Assembly (NCBI GenBank): GCA_002786025.1 | Contig: NHNW01000075.1 | Span: 123,784-187,783 of the forward strand | Length of the DNA: 64,000 bases | Direction: 5' to 3' | Source of the DNA: Zasmidium citrigriseum | Lineage: Eukaryota > Ascomycota > Dothideomycetes > Mycosphaerellales > Mycosphaerellaceae | In this document: positions 30,125 through 41,865 of the stretch, piece after piece | Layout of the letters: the number at the start of each line of letters is the position of its first letter | How positions within the stretch are numbered: the first letter of the stretch is position 1 | Program-made: the position numbers and the translations under genes | The notes under the pieces: generated by a model | Database searches by the model: none | Seen by the model: the letters and a program-made list of their open reading frames with translations, nothing else | Told to the model about the DNA's origin: nothing

Positions 30125-30472
30125 GATGACAGTGTTGTCGCGTGGGCCCTGTTTTTCAACAAGATCTGGCCAATTACGTAGTCGCACAATTCTCCTTATT
30201 GATATTGAAGGAAACTCTTGCCAAAATGTCATTGCCTTTTTCTGCAATGGAAGGGTCCAAGTTCGGCTCAAAGCGAATCCCTTCACGTGGTGCTCTAGCG
30301 CTTCCGCACTCTCCGCCCGGCTTCATTGTTCGGCTTCCCGGTGGGCGGTCCTGGAAAACTGGGGGAATAGGGTACTTGCAATCAGTTGATCCACTGACAA
30401 TATCCAGTAAGTCCGTTGGAGAGCGCATAGCCTTGTAATTGGCAAGGTCCGGGATTGAGGCATTCGACGTTC
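30125..30472. other. Intergenic, upstream of the FEX gene
   Basis: 348 bp holding the FEX promoter and the 3' flank of the Zn2Cys6 gene. Nothing further seen. Confidence 0.5.
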
Positions 30473-31442
30473 TCACGAGTTCCCATCGTCCATGCCGAAG
30501 TCACCGTCTCCCAAGTTCCAAACGAAACTGCCTTCATTGTACTGAGCGTCCAGGAAGTGCTCGAGGCTGGCGTCCCAGTCTACCAAGTCTACAAAGGGTG
30601 CCAGCTGCGGGTGAAATTCGAACGACGAGCCTTCGGCGGGCGCAGCGAAGGCCATGTTTTGTGCATTGGCTGCCTGTAATGGTTGGATTGATTGCGGATC
30701 GTTGCTCGAGCGCGCTTGATAAGCCATGCTTGGTATCACATTCGCATTGTTGTTACTGTGTTGCTGCACAGTTGCAAAGAACTTCTCAAACGGCTGATAG
30801 TTCGTACGGCTGGTCGGCAGAGAACCATCCATATCGATGACCATTTCCTTGTCAAGCGCCGTATTGGCTTGAAGCTTGCGCTTCTTCGCTGGTAATATAG
30901 GTTCGTCCGCAGGCGGATGATTAGCGGCTCCAGTCTCACGGTCTTCTGGAGCGAATCGTTGCAACGTCTCTGTCATTTCGAAAGTAGACAGCTCTGAATT
31001 TCCAGTACTTTCTCTGTTCTCCACAAAACCTTGCGACTCAGCTTGCTTTATGACGTGGGCCATTCTGGAGACAGCGCGGGTAAGTCGCCTTTGCTGTTCT
31101 TGCAGAGTGGCAACGTGTTCTTCAGTTACGGGGCCTGAAGCCTTCAAGTGTCGCCGCGAAGAAGTGCAAACTAGCTGTCTCAGTTGACATCGACCGCATG
31201 GCGTTTGGCCATCGCACTTGGTTCGGTCAGCCGTCGATTCATTGACAAGAGCGGATTGATAGGCAAGATCATCGTAGCCGAATCATTTCGCCTGGGTGCT
31301 AGGGGTGGAGTGCACTCACTTTGGCCTTGCGGATCCTGCATGCATCGCACGCATTTGGGGTCCGTGTGGATGACTGTGTCGCTGGAGCTGTAGAGGTTGG
31401 AGGTACTTTCCCGGCAGCTTTCTTCGACACGAGAACAAACAT
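30473..31442 (-). CDS. Small Zn2Cys6 transcription factor
   Basis: Exons 31442-31320 and 31216-30473 (103-bp intron, phase 0) give 288 residues. The intron splits the binuclear zinc cluster. Joined, it reads CDACRIRKAKC then DGQTPC and GRCQLRQLVC, a perfect C-x2-C-x6-C-x5-C-x2-C-x6-C pattern starting near residue 32, which also proves the splice. A Gln-rich helix (EEHVATLQEQQRRLTRAV) follows as the usual coiled-coil dimerisation part, then a KKRKLQ basic patch and an Asp/Trp-rich acidic C-terminus, likely an activation region. The protein is too short for the middle homology region of most family members. It lies 211 bp downstream of the amidase gene on the same strand, which makes the amidase a candidate target (inference). 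Confidence 0.85.
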
Positions 31443-31653
31443 GGTGGCGCTATCTTGCAAGGCGTGCGTAGCAAGACTCAGGGGCTGGCCCTCATTTGTA
31501 ATCTTGTGGCCAGTCCTGCAGTAATGGTGGAATTGGTGCGGTTGTTTTTGAAAGGCGGATGCCACTATTCTCGCCAGTCTCGCTCGAGTGGAGATTGCAC
31601 ATGCCCTCGAAATCGCAGTCGGTACTACGTGTACGCAATCAAGGACACCGTTG

Positions 31654-33859
31654 TCAACTGGAGCGTCGTAATGCCTCGACAATCGCCTGTGCCATAGCCA
31701 TTACCCGTTCCTCTTGCAGTCGATGCCCGAACACTTGCAGTCCTACCGGCATGTCTTGCGCATCTTGTTCTCGATCTGCCATGATCGATGCGTCAGTTTC
31801 GATACGTATGCTCGGCAAGTGGATGCACTCACAATTGCTTTGCACTTTGCCATCTTCTTCGCTCAATGCTGGAACATCACGAGCTTTCTCACTCGCCAAT
31901 TCCGCGAGTGAGAATCCAGTGGACACCGGGAACACGGCGGCAGGAACGTCTAAGACATTTGCAACAGCCGAGTATGCGTAGTATTGGAAGTCATTCTGAC
32001 GACCTGCAATGTATGGCGCAACAGGTTGAATGACCCCGTCCACTCGCCGCCCAGTAGTGGTGCGGCTATCCATGAATTGCCAGTACTTTGCGTAGTCTCG
32101 TCGATATTGATCACGAGCTTCACAAAGCTGCCAGAAATCCGATGTCGGTATGTTGTCTCCGCCTTGCTGCTCATACCATGGCCGCATTTGTGCCACAGGA
32201 GGCTCGCCACTCGCATCGATTGCTTGTCGAATCTCTTGGGCGCCAGTCGCTCCAAAGATCCTGAACAGAGTTTCCACGGCTTCGTTTTGAGAAGGCGGCT
32301 TCCATTCAACGACCTGGCCTGCCATTAGTGCAACACGCTTCGAGCTTCACAGGGCACCTACCTCGTATCCACATTCTAACAGTGCCTTCTTGACTTTTTG
32401 AAGCGCCAGTCGGACCGGTGGATGCGGATTGACGTTGGTGTCCGAGGTCAGTAATCCGAACACGAGTCTACCACTCCTTTGACTCCGTGACGGATCACAG
32501 CTTCGTGCTGTGATGCTCTCATATTTCTCTTGGCGCCATGGTATCTCAAGAACTTCATGATCGTACGTCCACGGCTTTGAGTCCAGTAGTGCCTTGAAAA
32601 TAGCGCTCGTTCCTTGAACGTCGCTCGAAAGCATACCGATCGAGCCAGCGGCCGTAGGTAGTCCCGGAAGCTTTACGAGGATGAGCGTCTTGCCGTAAAC
32701 TTGACTGGTTCCAGTGGCTTACTATTGCGGCAATGCCACTCTGGGGCAGCCTGTGTTCAGAGACCTTCAAAGCATACAAGCCATTGTATGCCGCTGGTAT
32801 GCGAGTAGAGCCAGCTGTAATCATTAGAGTGGCAAGTATACAAATCTCACATGCGACTGACCAACGTCAGTCCCAAAGCCCACTGGAGACCCTTTCAAAG
32901 CGATCAGAGCACCTTCGCCTGGAAAAGGTCCATGAGTGAGTGTGCAAGCAGCAGCGTGCAGAGACTTACTTACCACCGCAAGCGCCTCCGGCCGACAACA
33001 TCCTGTTGTATGGATTCATCGTAAACCCCATGATGTTGTTATCGGTCTCGCCCATCTAGAACAAGTCAGAAAAAAGAATATCTCGGGCACTAGTCATGCA
33101 ATCTTGATCACTTACCATGGAGCTCATCGGCACGTTGGTTTTGCAGAAGATGATGGCACCCAAGCTGCGCAGTCGCTCTACCAGCACACCTTCGTCCGCT
33201 TCTTGCTTGGGGCTTCCCAACCAACTGACGTAGCCGCACGCGCTGTCCAATCCAGCGATATGAAAGCGGTCCATCAAGCTGATCGGCAATCCGTGGAGCG
33301 GTCCTACAGGGCTTTGATGTACACGCCAGTGCTCGTCTAAGAGTGCCGCTCGCCTTTTGGCATCTTGGTAGTGAAGCTCGCTCAAACAATGAGTCTGGCG
33401 ATGTATGAGCTGGCGTGAAAGATCCTTCGACAATAGAACCTTACTAGCTGATGGGCGAGGGCAGCGCGATGTGCGAAGGCAGCCTGTCCTCAGTTAGAAC
33501 TCATGGAGCTGATATGCAATGACTTGAAGCATCGCCAGGGGGCAGACACGAGGACTTGGGTATCATCGTGACCGCAGCTCATCCACGAGGCCGTGCAAGA
33601 CAATGCCGATGAAAATGCTGCCTACACATACCAAGACCTCACAAGCAGTCACATCTCCTTGCCGAAGCTTCTGCAGGAGATCAGGAATAGATAGCTCGGT
33701 AATCTCGTGGGTCGACGCCGATACACGCCTCTCGACGGCTTCGACCGCATTTCGCTGCTTGGTCCTCTCGCCGATCTCGTCTGGTCCAAGTCTCCATTCA
33801 GGAGGAATCGACGACAAGACGTGGTCGCGTTTCGCTTGAGCAATTTGCTTCCAGGACAT
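31654..33859 (-). CDS. Amidase-signature protein with degraded catalytic triad
   Basis: Nine exons (33859-33632, 33483-33445, 33394-33116, 33055-32974, 32918-32862, 32814-32723, 32670-32362, 32313-31833, 31775-31654) join in frame to 562 residues, the usual length for fungal acetamidase/FAAH-like enzymes. Landmarks are WKQIAQAKR and SIPPEWRL at the start, GPLHGLPISL near 125, GGEGALIALKGSP near 215, GTDVAGSTRIPAA near 230 and PVGLQVFGHRLQEE at the end. Active members hydrolyse amides with a Ser-cisSer-Lys triad. Here the Lys of PISLKD is Met (about 130), the cis-Ser pair GGSSGG is GGACGG (about 205-210), and only the nucleophile Ser (about 231) remains. The frame is otherwise intact, so this looks like a pseudoenzyme or a very young pseudogene. 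Intron 6 is the least certain junction. Confidence 0.8.
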
Positions 33860-34558
33860 CGCACGGATTCGAACGGCTGGCACCACGGACAGGCGTTCGC
33901 GAGTGATCACATTCCACGCGAAAAGCAGTCGTGATGGATGTTATGGAGTTGAGATAGAAGTCGGAAGCAAGAGCGAACTGGACAAACTGGACGTGTCTCG
34001 CGCACGGAGCACGCGGACTCCACTCCGGTAAAGCCCATTGGCTGGCAGAACTTGCGCGATGGCAAGGCTGCCGGGTTGATTTTCAACCTCTCTCCTTTCC
34101 ATCACATCCTCATCCGACATTTAATCGCGCGATGTCAAGATCCATCAGTTCTCAGGCCTTGCGATGGCATAGAATGCCTGTCCTTCGTTCTGGCAATGGC
34201 TAGACCCCTCGTCGGCTCGCAGGCGACGCTAACGGCGGCTAACTTCCAACTATCTTGATGGGTCGTCTCTCCTTCCACTTCAGTTCATGATATCGATCCT
34301 CATCTACGTCACAGATAAGTCTCATGCCCACGCGACCAATGCCACTTTCTCGCGAGCAGGTGTCGATATTGCTGTGCATTAGTGCCCAGGTACTCACCTT
34401 CCTGAAGCAGTGTTCCTGACGAGCAGTCTCGGCAGCGATGAGTGGGTTCAGTGCTCCATCGCGACTGCTTAAAGCACACAAGCCTCCGTGTCGCGGAGCT
34501 TGGTCGTCTTGGTCAGACCTTGCTGCTCTTCCAGAACCGTCTTCATCTAGCTGACAGG
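33860..34558. other. Divergent promoter region, amidase and sedolisin genes
   Basis: 699 bp between divergent genes. No coding or RNA feature supported. Confidence 0.5.
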
Positions 34559-36776
34559 ATGAAGGAGTTTTCTTTCCTCGCAATCGCCTCTCTGTTGCTT
34601 TCGAGCCATGCCGCACCAACGGAGAGCGTACGACATGTACTACATGAAAAACGCTCCACCACACCACGGCGTTGGCAACGTGGTCAAAGAGTGCATGAAG
34701 ACGCCATTCTGCCAGTCAAGATCGGATTGTCACAGAACAATCTGGAGAATGGCTACGACTTGCTGATGGATGTCCGCAAATCGGGGAAACAATGGACGCC
34801 TCAGCAAGTCGCTGAGCATTTCGCTCCTTCGAATGAGGTAGACTGCGGGAATTCCACGATGATACACCAATATTGACTCGCCGCAGGCTCTCGATAGCAT
34901 CCTGGAGTGGCTCACCAGCTCTGGCGTCAACTCTGACAGCATCATGCACTACGAGAACAAAGGATGGTTGGCTCTGAATATTTCTGCTTCTAAAGCCGAG
35001 CAGTTGTTCAAGACCCAATACTTCGAATTCGAACAGAGGGCCGGACCAAGTGATGGCGTCAAAATTGGATGTGACGAGTATCATGTTCCCGACCATCTCG
35101 CTAGGCACATTGACTACATCACGCCTGGAGTGTCACTTTCTTCTAACATGATCAAGACGCATGTGAAGAGAGAATGGCCGCATCATCGAGGGCCCTCATT
35201 CAGACCACCAGGTCCTCGCAAATGGCAGCCTCCCCCAAATCACCCTTGGCATAAACCGCCGGGGACCGGCGACTTGCCTCTCGAACTTCAAGGATGTGCC
35301 GTTAACATCACACCTCCTTGTTTGAGAGCACTCTATGGCATTCCAAAGGCCACGAGAAGCGACAGCGTGAACAGCCTGGGGTTGTACGAAACAGGCGACA
35401 CCTACTCGCAAGAAGACCTGAACCTTTTCTTTCAGCACTACGCTCCAAATGTACCACAAGGAACGCATCCAAAGCTGGACTCGGTCGACGGTGGTCAAGC
35501 GCCCGTTGCACCTGGCAGTGTGTGGAACACCGGCGAGTCCGACATTGACATGGACATCGCATTCTCTCTGGTGTATCCCCAGACGGTTACTCTCTATCAG
35601 GTCGACGATTTACAGAACGCTTACATGGATGGCTTCAACAACTTTCTCGATGCCCTGGACGGGTCATATTGCTCGTACACAGCTTATGGAATCACTGGGA
35701 ACTCGCCAGGCTACGATATCGTTTATCCGGACAACAGCACTGAGCCAGGTGCCTACAAGGGCAAGAACATGTGTGGCACCTATAAGCCAACTCGAGTTAT
35801 AAGCGTCAGCTACGGCGAGGCCGAGTACGACATGCCGTGGAACTACACCAGACGTCAGTGCAATGAGTATATGAAACTTGGCTTACAGGTAAGCATTTCC
35901 TTCATTCTCTGGATCATCGATGCAGCGATGGCGCTAATGATTCACCTCAGGGCGTTACGGTCATGTTCGCCAGCGGCGACTACGGTGTCGGCAGCTTCCC
36001 AGGTGACGATAGTACGTCTGGCTGTCTTGGTGCCGACGAGACGATCTTCAACCCGCAGTACCCATCCTGCCCATATGTATTATCTGTCGGCGCTACCAGA
36101 CTCTATTTGAATCAGACAGTGCGTGACAAGGAGTCGGCGATGGAAGCTTACGAGATAGGACCGACTTTCACATCTGCCGGCGGTCAGTAGCAATCAACCT
36201 AGCTCGTCGAAGGAATACTGACCATGAAGACAGGCTTCTCCAACTACTTCCCAGTCCCATCCTATCAGAAATCAGCCGTCTCGAACTACTTCGCCAAATA
36301 CGACCCCGGCTACCCTTCATACGTCGCCGGTCCTCAAGGAGGCAACATCGGTGCCAATGGCGGTCTCTACAATCGTGCCGGCCGCGGGCTCCCCGACGTG
36401 TCTGCCAATGGAGCACGTTTCGCGGCTTACACGAACCTGACGCTATACCACTGGTTTGGTACATCGCTTGCTTCACCCGAGTGGGCCAGCATGATTACTC
36501 TTGTCAATGAGGAGCGAACGGCAGCAGGCAAGGGCAGCGTAGGCTTCATCAACCCGACGTTGTATGAAAATTCTTGGATCTTCAACGACATCGTCAATGG
36601 ATCGAATCCGAATTGTGGCAGCGCCGGATTTCACGCTGTTCCTGGGTGGGATCCTGTGACTGGTGAGTGTTGCTCATGTCCCGGGAATAATCAGGAATGA
36701 TACTGATAAATGACTGATAGGCTTGGGAACACCAAACTATCCAAAGTTGCTGCAGGTTCTTTCCAAGTTGCCATAG
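34559..36776 (+). CDS. Secreted sedolisin-family protease (S53, tripeptidyl-peptidase-like)
   Basis: Five exons (34559-34837, 34887-35888, 35951-36182, 36234-36662, 36721-36776) give 665 residues. A signal peptide (about 1-18, ending SSHA) is followed by a prodomain to about residue 200 with WTPQQVAEHFAPS, then a Pro-rich linker and the catalytic domain. The Glu and Asp of the triad fit GESDIDMD (Glu-x3-Asp), the oxyanion Asp ASGDYGVG, and the nucleophile Ser WFGTSLASP, where the usual SGTS is FGTS. The C-terminal Ca-binding block (NDIVNGSNPNCGS, GWDPVTGLGTPN) is complete. Sedolisins work at acid pH outside the cell, releasing tripeptides or cutting internally. Intron 1 has a weak GTAGAC donor but keeps phase and family sequence. 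Confidence 0.9.
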
Positions 36777-37035
36777 CCAACAGGGACCAAGACTTTGCCC
36801 GAATCCATCGATCATGAGGCCGCCCGGTGGCAAGTTCTGATCGTGTGACTACTAGCATTGCCACCGTTCATCGACAAAGAAGCTTTGTGAGGATACACCG
36901 CAGCCTTTGTCCTCAAGAAGACTATTGTGGGATCCTTTCTCGCCCCATTCTTTGTCTCTCTTGCAGCATAAGTACTCCCAAGAACCCTTTCCTCCCACAA
37001 TCTCCACCCCCAAAATCCAAACCTCAAAACCAAAT

Positions 37036-37410
37036 ATGCGTTTCACAGCAATCACCACCGCCCTCCTCGCAACCAGCGCCCTGGCGGCGCCAACCCCAGC
37101 CTCTGGCAACGCCAAAATTGCCCCAAACACCGCAACCTGCCAACTAAGCTACGGCTTCTACCAGGGCACGTGGACTGTAAACATCGGTCGACCCTATCTC
37201 AATGGCAAGGGCTGCAAGTTCGTCAAGGACGCCATCCACAAAAAGATGCCCATGATGGGCTACAAGTGTGAAGACAACGGCCACGGACAGACGATGTTGA
37301 AGTGGAAGACAAATGGAGAGACCAAGAAGGTCAATGATGGGCTGCAGGCGGCCTATCCGATGATTCCTTTTGTTAAGAATAATATTTGTGATCCGTACTT
37401 GCCGTTGTAA
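37036..37410 (+). CDS. Small secreted four-cysteine protein (effector-like)
   Basis: A single exon codes for 124 residues with a clear signal peptide (MRFTAITTALLATSALA, about 1-18). The mature part is about 106 residues, basic, with four Cys (contexts TCQLS, GCKFV, KCEDN, ICDPY) that could form two disulfides. Aromatic residues and Gly are frequent (SYGFYQGTW, MMGYKCEDN). I recognise no domain. Size, secretion and Cys content fit the loose definition of candidate effectors or small secreted proteins in plant-associated fungi. A pyrimidine-rich leader lies directly upstream, so it is probably well transcribed. It sits between the sedolisin and 2EXR genes. Confidence 0.75.
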   Translation: MRFTAITTALLATSALAAPTPASGNAKIAPNTATCQLSYGFYQGTWTVNIGRPYLNGKGCKFVKDAIHKKMPMMGYKCEDNGHGQTMLKWKTNGETKKVNDGLQAAYPMIPFVKNNICDPYLPL

Positions 37411-37565
37411 GTGGGTGGACACTGTCCTTCTTGCGTTCTGGCGTTCGAGCGATGTTTCGTTCTGGGCATTTTCAGCATAGCGGCATAATATTAATAGCTC
37501 CTCGATGGAGAGCATAGAGTGATTTGAAACGACTTTCCAATAATGAACACATCCCCCTTTCCTTC

Positions 37566-38291
37566 TCAAACCACCTCCTCAAAAAGTCCTTCCAAACCCT
37601 CCAACTCCTCATCCTCCACCTTCTCAAAAAACCTCACCGAATGCCTACAAAACTCCTCTCCATACTCACTCTCAAGCACACCACCCATCTCCTTGATAAG
37701 TGAACTCCTCTTCACCCTCTTCAAATCCTTCGGACAATTAACATCATGCCGACAATTCGCATCAAAGAAATAAAACCCCTTCATCAACCTTCGATTCTCC
37801 TCGCCAATAACCCTCAACCAATCCGTTACGATCTCCGTGTCGGTCTCGTAGCAATAGCCAGCCTGGAACTGGTTCAACTTATAAAACATAGGCAAGGCGT
37901 CGGCGCGGATGGACCGGCAGACTCGGGTTAGGGAGGGCTGCCAGGGGGGTTGCTTTTCGCCTGTCTCCCAGCGCGCTTGGTCGTCGTAGTATTCTTCTGT
38001 CCAGCCGCCGTAGCTGCTATCGCAGGGGCAGTTGAGATGGAGGGGTGAGGGCTCTGTGACGGCGAATTCCCAAATTAGGAGTTGGAGTTCTGGGGGGAGG
38101 GAGAGGAGTCTTGATGGAGTTCGGTGGGGCTGATTGGTTGGTGATGGTTGTGGTTCTTGTGACTCTGTGGAGCTGTTGCTCCGCTCTTCTGGAGGCGGGG
38201 GTGTTGGTGTTTCTTTGTCCTCGACGATGGGGATGTCCACGGCGCTGTCGTAGCGCTGGATCTCGAGGTTGTCGTCCATTTTGAATGCCAA
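37566..38291 (-). CDS. 2EXR/F-box-like fungal protein
   Basis: The single exon codes for 241 residues from ATG 38291. A second in-frame ATG lies 4 codons on. The first 55 residues are Pro/Ser/Glu-rich and disordered. Residues about 62-80 (LLSLPPELQLLIWEFAVT) are the F-box-like/2EXR helix, followed by the family's second block LTRVCRSIRADALPMFYKLN near 125. The remaining part contains GFYFFDANCRHDVNC and an acidic C-terminal helix. These proteins are fungus-specific, very numerous and of unknown function, with a protein-binding role presumed from the F-box-like start. It is a full-length relative of the short copy at 17213-17488. Confidence 0.75.
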   Translation of the reverse strand: MAFKMDDNLEIQRYDSAVDIPIVEDKETPTPPPPEERSNSSTESQEPQPSPTNQPHRTPSRLLSLPPELQLLIWEFAVTEPSPLHLNCPCDSSYGGWTEEYYDDQARWETGEKQPPWQPSLTRVCRSIRADALPMFYKLNQFQAGYCYETDTEIVTDWLRVIGEENRRLMKGFYFFDANCRHDVNCPKDLKRVKRSSLIKEMGGVLESEYGEEFCRHSVRFFEKVEDEELEGLEGLFEEVV

Positions 38292-38796
38292 TGTTTGGGT
38301 AGGAAGGATGATGATAGAGGATGAGCCTTTTATGAAGTCGAGTACGAGAGTGGGTCACTTGACCGGTCAGCAAGGCGGCAAGCTTCGAGCATGCGCCACT
38401 GGCCTGCGAGAGAGTTCAGCTGACGTGCTGGGGGCCTGGCGATTTGAGAACGTTTGCTACACAGCAGAGACGTCGTAGCAATGTCCTCGAATGATGGATG
38501 TCGGAAGAGATGAAAGAGTGTGGTGGTTGAGTTGGAGGTGCGTGGACATTCACTCCACGGCCGTGCGGAGAACCTTGCCGCTTGCCGAGCGTCTAGGCCC
38601 AGCCAAATGGTATTCACCCACATCCACTAGTTCCTAGTAGGAACAAGCTAGTAGAGTCCAGACGTTTTCATGTGCTGAATATTTCTACAGCGCATCTTGC
38701 GCTTGATAACGAGTGACTGCTTTTGCGTATCCTATTTACACATGAAACACTAAAGAGTGTCTAGTCCTGTACACATAAAAGCTGGAAGGCTTCTCT
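38292..38796. other. Intergenic
   Basis: 505 bp between two minus-strand genes. Nothing recognised. Confidence 0.5.
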
Positions 38797-40269
38797 TCAT
38801 GAACCAGCCTCCCACAACGAGATCGTACTCCTACTATCACTCCTACCAGTCCCTTTCTTCGAGGAGATCGTTTCGTTCGTATGCATCGTGCTGACCGTCT
38901 CGGCAGTCTCAATGGTATCGGTCCGGACATGTCCAATGTCTTTGCCTAGCCATTGACTCAACTGTTGAGTCACCTGTGGAGGTGTTGTCAAGCTCGCCCG
39001 CGTTGCTGATGGTGGTAGCATTGAGCTCTGACGTCTTGACGGAGCAGACAGATCGCGGACGCTTGGGTTACCCAGCTCGTAAACGCCCTCACTGACAGCG
39101 GCCGCTTTCTCAACATCCTCTTCCGGAACTTTGTGGCCAAGTTTGCCGAAGTCGACGGCATCAGGACGGCTCTCGACGGATGGCCCCCAGGTGCCGCTGC
39201 GACTGCCAAAGTAGCTCTCTCCCACCGAGAGAGTGGGAAAGAAACGGGTCAGCAGTCCTTTGAGTGTTGGAATGCACTGTTAGATGTTAGCGTTCATGTC
39301 CGACTGCAGCCAGGTTCATCACTTACAGAGCAAATGATTCCAACATTGACCTCCATACTACTCCAGATTGCCGCCATTGGGTTATCCCAGCTTACGTCGG
39401 TAGACTTGGAAATGACATAGAGCGACTGCAGGCGAAGAATCGAGATGACACAGGTAATGCCACCCAGACCGAAGACTACCATGAGGAGATACTTCTGTTT
39501 CTTGGGGATCCGAAGGGTGTTGAGTATCGGCAAAGGTAGGACTGTCGTGAAGACATCGGTGACGATATTGAAAGCCGCATTAGAGAACCTGGTACAACTC
39601 TCAGGTTAACATCGTCCCTAACAACAGACCTGTAGTGTGATAGTAGTACTTACCACACTGCAAGGCGATCAAGGCATTTGCCTTGGACAGTGACATCCCA
39701 GAATGAGTTGATGGGAGTGCATGCAAACACTGCACTGAAGAATGCCCAGGCGGTCCAAGCCGTCAAGAAGCCCATCAGGGTATAGCAAGCCTTGCGATAG
39801 ATGCCATCCTCGGGCAAGATGCGAAGATACTGGAACAGGATGGACATCTTCACGGCCCAGAGCGCAAGATAGTAGATCCATACTGAGGCCCAGAACCCTT
39901 AACCAAGTTAGTATGTGTCGAACCATCTTGCACGGGGATCAAGGCGAAGAACTCACAGCGCAGCGACATGATCTTGTCGTTATCATTCAAACTGTCGTAA
40001 TGCCTGCCGACACCATACTTGACTTGCTCGCACATTGTAATCGTCACCAGGATCGATAGAACCTGCTCGGGATGTCAGCGTGCTTCAAGTCCAGAAATGT
40101 AATACAGACTCACCACTCCAATACAGATGAGAACATCGTCAATACCGGCATTTCGAACAAGCACCTTTCGTGTGAACAATCTTGCCACCGTCAAGAGGGC
40201 ACCGATCGCAGTAAAGGTGATGATGACAGCGTCGACCGCTGCACCTGAAGTATGACGTCCAGATACCAT
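38797..40269 (-). CDS. Seven-helix rhodopsin-domain membrane protein (Pth11/SatC5-like), copy 1
   Basis: Five exons (40269-40114, 40062-39957, 39897-39654, 39588-39327, 39276-38797) give 415 residues. The N-terminal 270 residues hold seven hydrophobic segments with the marks of the fungal rhodopsin domain: ARLFTRK after helix 1, AGIDDVL before helix 2, YGVGRHYDSL in the first outer loop, the helix KMSILFQYLRILP, CTPINSFWD and GKCLDRLAV in the Cys-bearing outer loop, then FNIVTDVFTTVLPLPIL. There is no CFEM domain. The cytosolic tail of about 140 residues is Ser/Thr-rich and probably phosphorylated. Proteins of this group are candidate G-protein-coupled sensors (Pth11) or accessory membrane proteins of secondary metabolism. 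The ligand is unknown. Confidence 0.85.
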
Positions 40270-40809
40270 TGTGCCAGCACTGTATGCACAGCGATCCCTT
40301 CTGCTAGTCAGACGGTGGCAGGCAGCTTTTGTGGCTTGATGCAAGACTGCCGTTGGCGTCCAAGATGCGATAGTAGAGTCGGATGGACGTATGACGGATG
40401 GACGACCTGCGTGTGGCGGGTAGGTGCAGGCGGATCTGTCTTCCAGACAGCCGGAACGTCAAAGCCAGGTGCCGGACCAGGCGTGCAGAAGCGAAAACTG
40501 GTATGCAGAACGAATGGAGGAAGTCCAATGACTCGAATATGGTGCTCTTCGACAGGCATATATGCCTTTTCGTGATAGTGATCTGTGTGACGGCACCATG
40601 CCTGCATTTCTTTTGTCTTTGGCACTATCGCCAGAATCACAACTGTTTTTCCCCATCGTTCGCAGAAATCGATGTAGAAGGGGCATGAACTAGCTTGAGG
40701 AGACCACTGATCGACAGACCGTTGAATAAGATCCTTGAGCAGTACTCCTCCGGATCGTGGGGTCCTGAGGCCCATTGTTGTGATGACCGTTCGGACATGC
40801 TAGGATGTA
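40270..40809. other. Intergenic, upstream of rhodopsin-domain gene
   Basis: 540 bp. A 155-codon minus-strand frame (40308-40775) has no domain and irregular composition, so I do not call it. Confidence 0.4.
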
Positions 40810-41865
40810 TTAGCTTTGCTGCAAGATGATCGGCAGCTGTACAGCCGTTGACAGTTCAGAAGAGGACGGATCGCCAGGGCCGCGCCCGCCGTTGATGCCG
40901 TATCCCCACGATATTTCGGCGAATAGCAAGTCGTTGACCATTGCTAGCCTCCAGATGAAACAAGGACTATTAAATTCACGTGCGGTTTCATGGTGCCACA
41001 AGGTCGTGATATTGGCAGTTGAACGGTTCGGGTACTTTCCAACGTCGCTGTAGCTGGCTTCGAAGTCAAAGTCGCCAGTCGCATATGCATCGGACGCAGA
41101 GCTGCACTCAAGTTGCAAGCAGTGCATCATCTTGTACGTGATTAGGCCTTCATTGGCAGGGATTGAAGACGCCAATGAAGCCATATACCCGTTCCTTGGG
41201 CCGCATTGTCCAGTAGCTGTGAAAATGTCGATCAGCTTTGCATGAACATGGGGTCCGGGGAAGTGGTTAGGGTGAAGTATGATAATGGCACCAATGTCTT
41301 CAACGAATCAACGGAGACAAGCGCGGTCTCGGTCTGTACTGCCTCAAGAATACCAAGCCTTTGGCTCCATAGCCCCGGTATTTTGTGATGAATGTTGGTG
41401 CGACGATGGTCAAGAGCTTGATATATCCCAGTCGCTTGTACCGCAAGGTTGAGAACGATGCAAAAGGAGTGCGATTTGACGAGCCTCTGAGATCGCACAA
41501 GGAAAGAGGATCACAGCGAGGCACAGTCGTGTACGCTCTTTCCGGCAGCTCGAAATGTTGATGGAAGGCGATACATGTGAGCAGCGGCAAGCAAAACAAT
41601 GGCAGGATAAGACTCGTAGCGCCTGAGAGGCCTGCAGCCGACTTGCCGGTGATGATTCCTCGTGGTCTTCGGATTTTTTGCTGGCGATTCGCCGTCGCTT
41701 GCGATGACCAAACCGAGTATCCTTTGTGATGAGATTTGCCTATTCTTCGAGATCCTTAGTAGCTGCCGGCGGTCCAGAAGCCAGTGATGAGCCTTTAGCC
41801 ACGGCACGACTTGAAACGCCCAAAAAGCCGGCCGTTGACGACCGGCCTGGCTGTTGGGCTCCCAT
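40810..41865 (-). other. Coding-like region, membrane protein with Cys-rich ectodomain, model unresolved
   Basis: Several minus-strand frames look coded but do not splice together cleanly. A first exon could be 41865-41811 (MGAQQPGRSS start). A second from 41739 has a basic stretch (KIRRPRG), one membrane helix (LILPLFCLPLLTCIAF) and an ectodomain-like part (SSNRTPFA). A third frame around 41232-41400 reads ETALVSVDSLKTLVPLSYF. The last, 40810-41200, reads GQCGPRNGYMASLASSIPA with several Cys and an N-glycosylation site. These pieces resemble fungal single- or multi-helix membrane proteins with a large extracellular domain. No donor/acceptor pair I tried keeps all frames, so it may be a decayed gene or have an indel. 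Confidence 0.3.

Noticed and set aside
30473..33859. Zn2Cys6 factor plus amidase as a biosynthetic or acetamide-use cluster
   Set aside because: Only two genes are adjacent, and the amidase has lost catalytic residues. Kept only as a hypothesis of a regulator-sensor pair.
40308..40775. 155-codon minus-strand frame
   Set aside because: No domain, no splice partner that fits, and irregular composition.
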